Positions 35,610-36,903 of a stretch of 36,903 nucleotides of DNA are shown piece by piece. Below the pieces are notes generated by a model that ran no database searches, was not told the origin of the DNA, and worked only from the letters and a program-made list of their open reading frames with translations. Made by a program: the position numbers and the translations under genes. The stretch covers positions 1 through 36,903 of IMG/VR virus record IMGVR_UViG_3300043449_000139; one strand, written 5' to 3'. The DNA is from a virus. The number at the start of each line of letters is the position of its first letter. Within the stretch, counting starts at the first letter, position 1.

Positions 35610-36903
35610 TTAGATTTCACACCCACCTGCGGTGCAGCTCAACATCTGAGCGCCTTCGACATTATCGTCGTATTCTTTGAAGTTCTCCCAGTCTACTGTA
35701 TCAGGAACCAACGACTTTAATCGGTTGTAGGCTTCTTCGTCACATTCTTCGTAAGGTGCTTGTTTGTAAGTACCACCATCCATCGGCAGAAACGACACTC
35801 CAGTCACTTCATCAAAATGCTTGAACGTCCAAGCTCCAACATCCATCCATTCTTTCTCTAAGACAGAAATAGTCACAGACGGCTTATGCTCACAGTAGTG
35901 ACGCTGGAAAATCAACCACAAGCGTAAGTGCTCAATCGCAGTCAAGTCTTCACGCAATAGTCCACCTTCGGCGACAGCAACAGGGAAACTAAAGACTGTT
36001 GTTGACTCAGGTTTCATCACACAAGGCTCGGCAACAAAACCAGCTTGAATCATGAACTGAGTTAAAGGGTCTTTATTGTCAGCTCTAACACGACGGATAT
36101 AATACTTGCTATGCTGAGGATGAATACCACTCGCAGTAGAACATAGTTGCGATACAGTTCCTTCAGGCTTAACTGCGGTAACAGCAACGCTTTGGTTAAT
36201 CCCAATAGCAGCAGCAAAATCAGCGTTAGTATTAATAGCGATATCACGGAGTTTCTCCAATCTAGCAGGTAAGTCTACATCATCAGGGTTATTCAACAAA
36301 GTGTTGTCGCAAATACCAGTCATCGACACACCTAAGAGTGCTTCTTCTTCAGTGTTCTTCTGCCACACTTTACGCAAGTAAGGGAAGTCTGTTAACGACG
36401 CTTGAAAAGTGCCAAGAATTGTTGCCAAACGAATCTTATTGCTGATGGAGTCAATATCATCATCGCTACGAATAATACAGCTAGATAAGTTGCAAAATTG
36501 ATAAGGACGTAGAATAATTTCAGAACAAGGGTTAGTACCAAAAGCATAAGTTGCATCACGTCGTCCATTCTTAGCAGCCTGTACTTGGCTCGCTTCTCTG
36601 TTGAAGATTCCACGCTCTCCTGAGTGTGATTCATAAATAGAACTCCATTCCCGCATAAATTGACCAATAGAGGGTGTCTCAATGTAAGTAGCAGAGTTGT
36701 TTGCTAATGCACGTTGACCTTGACCATCCCACCAGTTACCTGCTTTAGCATGCGCCATCTTATCGTCTGACAAATCAGACAAAGAAATCATTGCGCTCCG
36801 TCTGACTCCACCCACAACAACAACTTCCCCGATTTTGCACAGAATATCATGGCACTCAAGGGAAGTGAGACGGCGACCTGTTGCTCCTTTAAACTTGGCA
36901 ACA
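35610..36903 (-). CDS. nrdJ: Class II (B12-dependent) ribonucleotide reductase, C-terminal part (cut by contig end)
   Basis: This is the main part of the adenosylcobalamin-dependent reductase that starts at 743 and crosses the contig ends (634 aa joined). Active-site residues in joined numbering: NPCSE (C330, E332) and YQFCNLSS (C341), with the same 11-residue spacing as C408/C419 of the L. leichmannii enzyme. VKPEGTVSQLCSTASG and KYYIRRVRA are typical of the monomeric RTPR type. The end, SCTAGGCEI (C627, C632), matches the C-terminal redox pair. An internal ATG at 36815 is not the start. A strong terminator follows. B12 must come from host or environment. Confidence 0.93.
   Translation of the reverse strand, partial: VAKFKGATGRRLTSLECHDILCKIGEVVVVGGVRRSAMISLSDLSDDKMAHAKAGNWWDGQGQRALANNSATYIETPSIGQFMREWSSIYESHSGERGIFNREASQVQAAKNGRRDATYAFGTNPCSEIILRPYQFCNLSSCIIRSDDDIDSISNKIRLATILGTFQASLTDFPYLRKVWQKNTEEEALLGVSMTGICDNTLLNNPDDVDLPARLEKLRDIAINTNADFAAAIGINQSVAVTAVKPEGTVSQLCSTASGIHPQHSKYYIRRVRADNKDPLTQFMIQAGFVAEPCVMKPESTTVFSFPVAVAEGGLLREDLTAIEHLRLWLIFQRHYCEHKPSVTISVLEKEWMDVGAWTFKHFDEVTGVSFLPMDGGTYKQAPYEECDEEAYNRLKSLVPDTVDWENFKEYDDNVEGAQMLSCTAGGCEI
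36772..36903. repeat. Right copy of terminal overlap (circular contig)
   Basis: Copy of 1-132. It differs only at 36774 (A against G at 3) and 36777 (A against T at 6). In the reductase frame both changes are at third codon positions (GAC/GAT Asp; TCA/TCT Ser), so the protein is unchanged. Confidence 0.9.

Noticed and set aside
1-36903. tRNA genes, CRISPR arrays, integrase or repressor genes
   Set aside because: I looked for cloverleaf-like clusters, regular spaced repeats and recombinase motifs and found none. Repeats present are either coding (fibre) or isolated pairs.

Overview
The window looks like one complete genome of a small, strictly lytic short-tailed (podovirus-type) phage. It assembles as a circle of about 36.77 kb. 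The first 132 bases recur at the end (126 exact, then two synonymous differences), and one gene, a B12-dependent ribonucleotide reductase, is cut by the arbitrary contig ends. There is no integrase, repressor, tRNA or CRISPR. Moderately AT-rich DNA, dense ATGA-coupled genes, virion and lysis genes on one strand and replication genes on the other all fit a phage of an aquatic bacterium. Paralogous small proteins carrying PVAW...HPAKTLTD...FARAIL motifs are, as I recall, common in phages of Burkholderiales-type freshwater bacteria. That host guess is weak.

Layout. (1) Minus strand, about 15.1 kb down to 0.75 kb and wrapping to 35.6 kb: the early and replication half. From its start it holds a run of very small hypothetical, membrane or secreted proteins (15.1-12.8 kb), then a T7 gp4-like primase-helicase. 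A second run of tiny accessory genes (10.0-7.0 kb) follows. Next come a PD-(D/E)XK-like protein, a T7-type family A DNA polymerase split in two by an HNH gene, a gp2.5-like ssDNA-binding protein, a FEN-type 5'-3' exonuclease, a PD-(D/E)XK nuclease, an endonuclease VII-like HNH, a DnaQ-fold exonuclease, a DUF3310 protein, and class II nrdJ ending at a strong terminator (35.56 kb). (2) 15.09-16.17 kb: the only large non-coding region, with repeats, a consensus promoter and a structured leader with its own terminator. (3) Plus strand, 16.2-35.5 kb: terS, an HNH gene, terL, a Cys-rich protein, portal, scaffold, major capsid protein plus terminator, an Ala/Ser/Thr-repeat fibre, a holin-like protein, small basic proteins, adaptor, tail-stabilisation protein, a second fibre, three ejection-type proteins, a 3TM holin-like protein and an M15 peptidase endolysin.

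How it works together. Polymerase, primase-helicase, SSB, exonuclease and nucleases form a T7-like replisome with recycling of host DNA, and NrdJ supplies dNTPs. Unlike T7 there is no phage RNA polymerase. Five promoters with TTGACA or TTGACT, exactly 17 bp and TATAAT, TAAAAT or TAAACT point to transcription by host sigma70 RNA polymerase.

Most notable: five HNH genes, each lying directly 5' of and overlapping the next gene (exonuclease, polymerase C-half, primase-helicase, terL, and one hypothetical). One of them splits the DNA polymerase gene with no room for an intron core, implying a two-chain polymerase. Also notable are the attenuator-like leader RNA before terS, a pseudoknot-like element between terS and terL, a repeated 21-bp stop/SD/start cassette in the accessory run, and a cluster of 29-48 aa membrane or secreted peptides.
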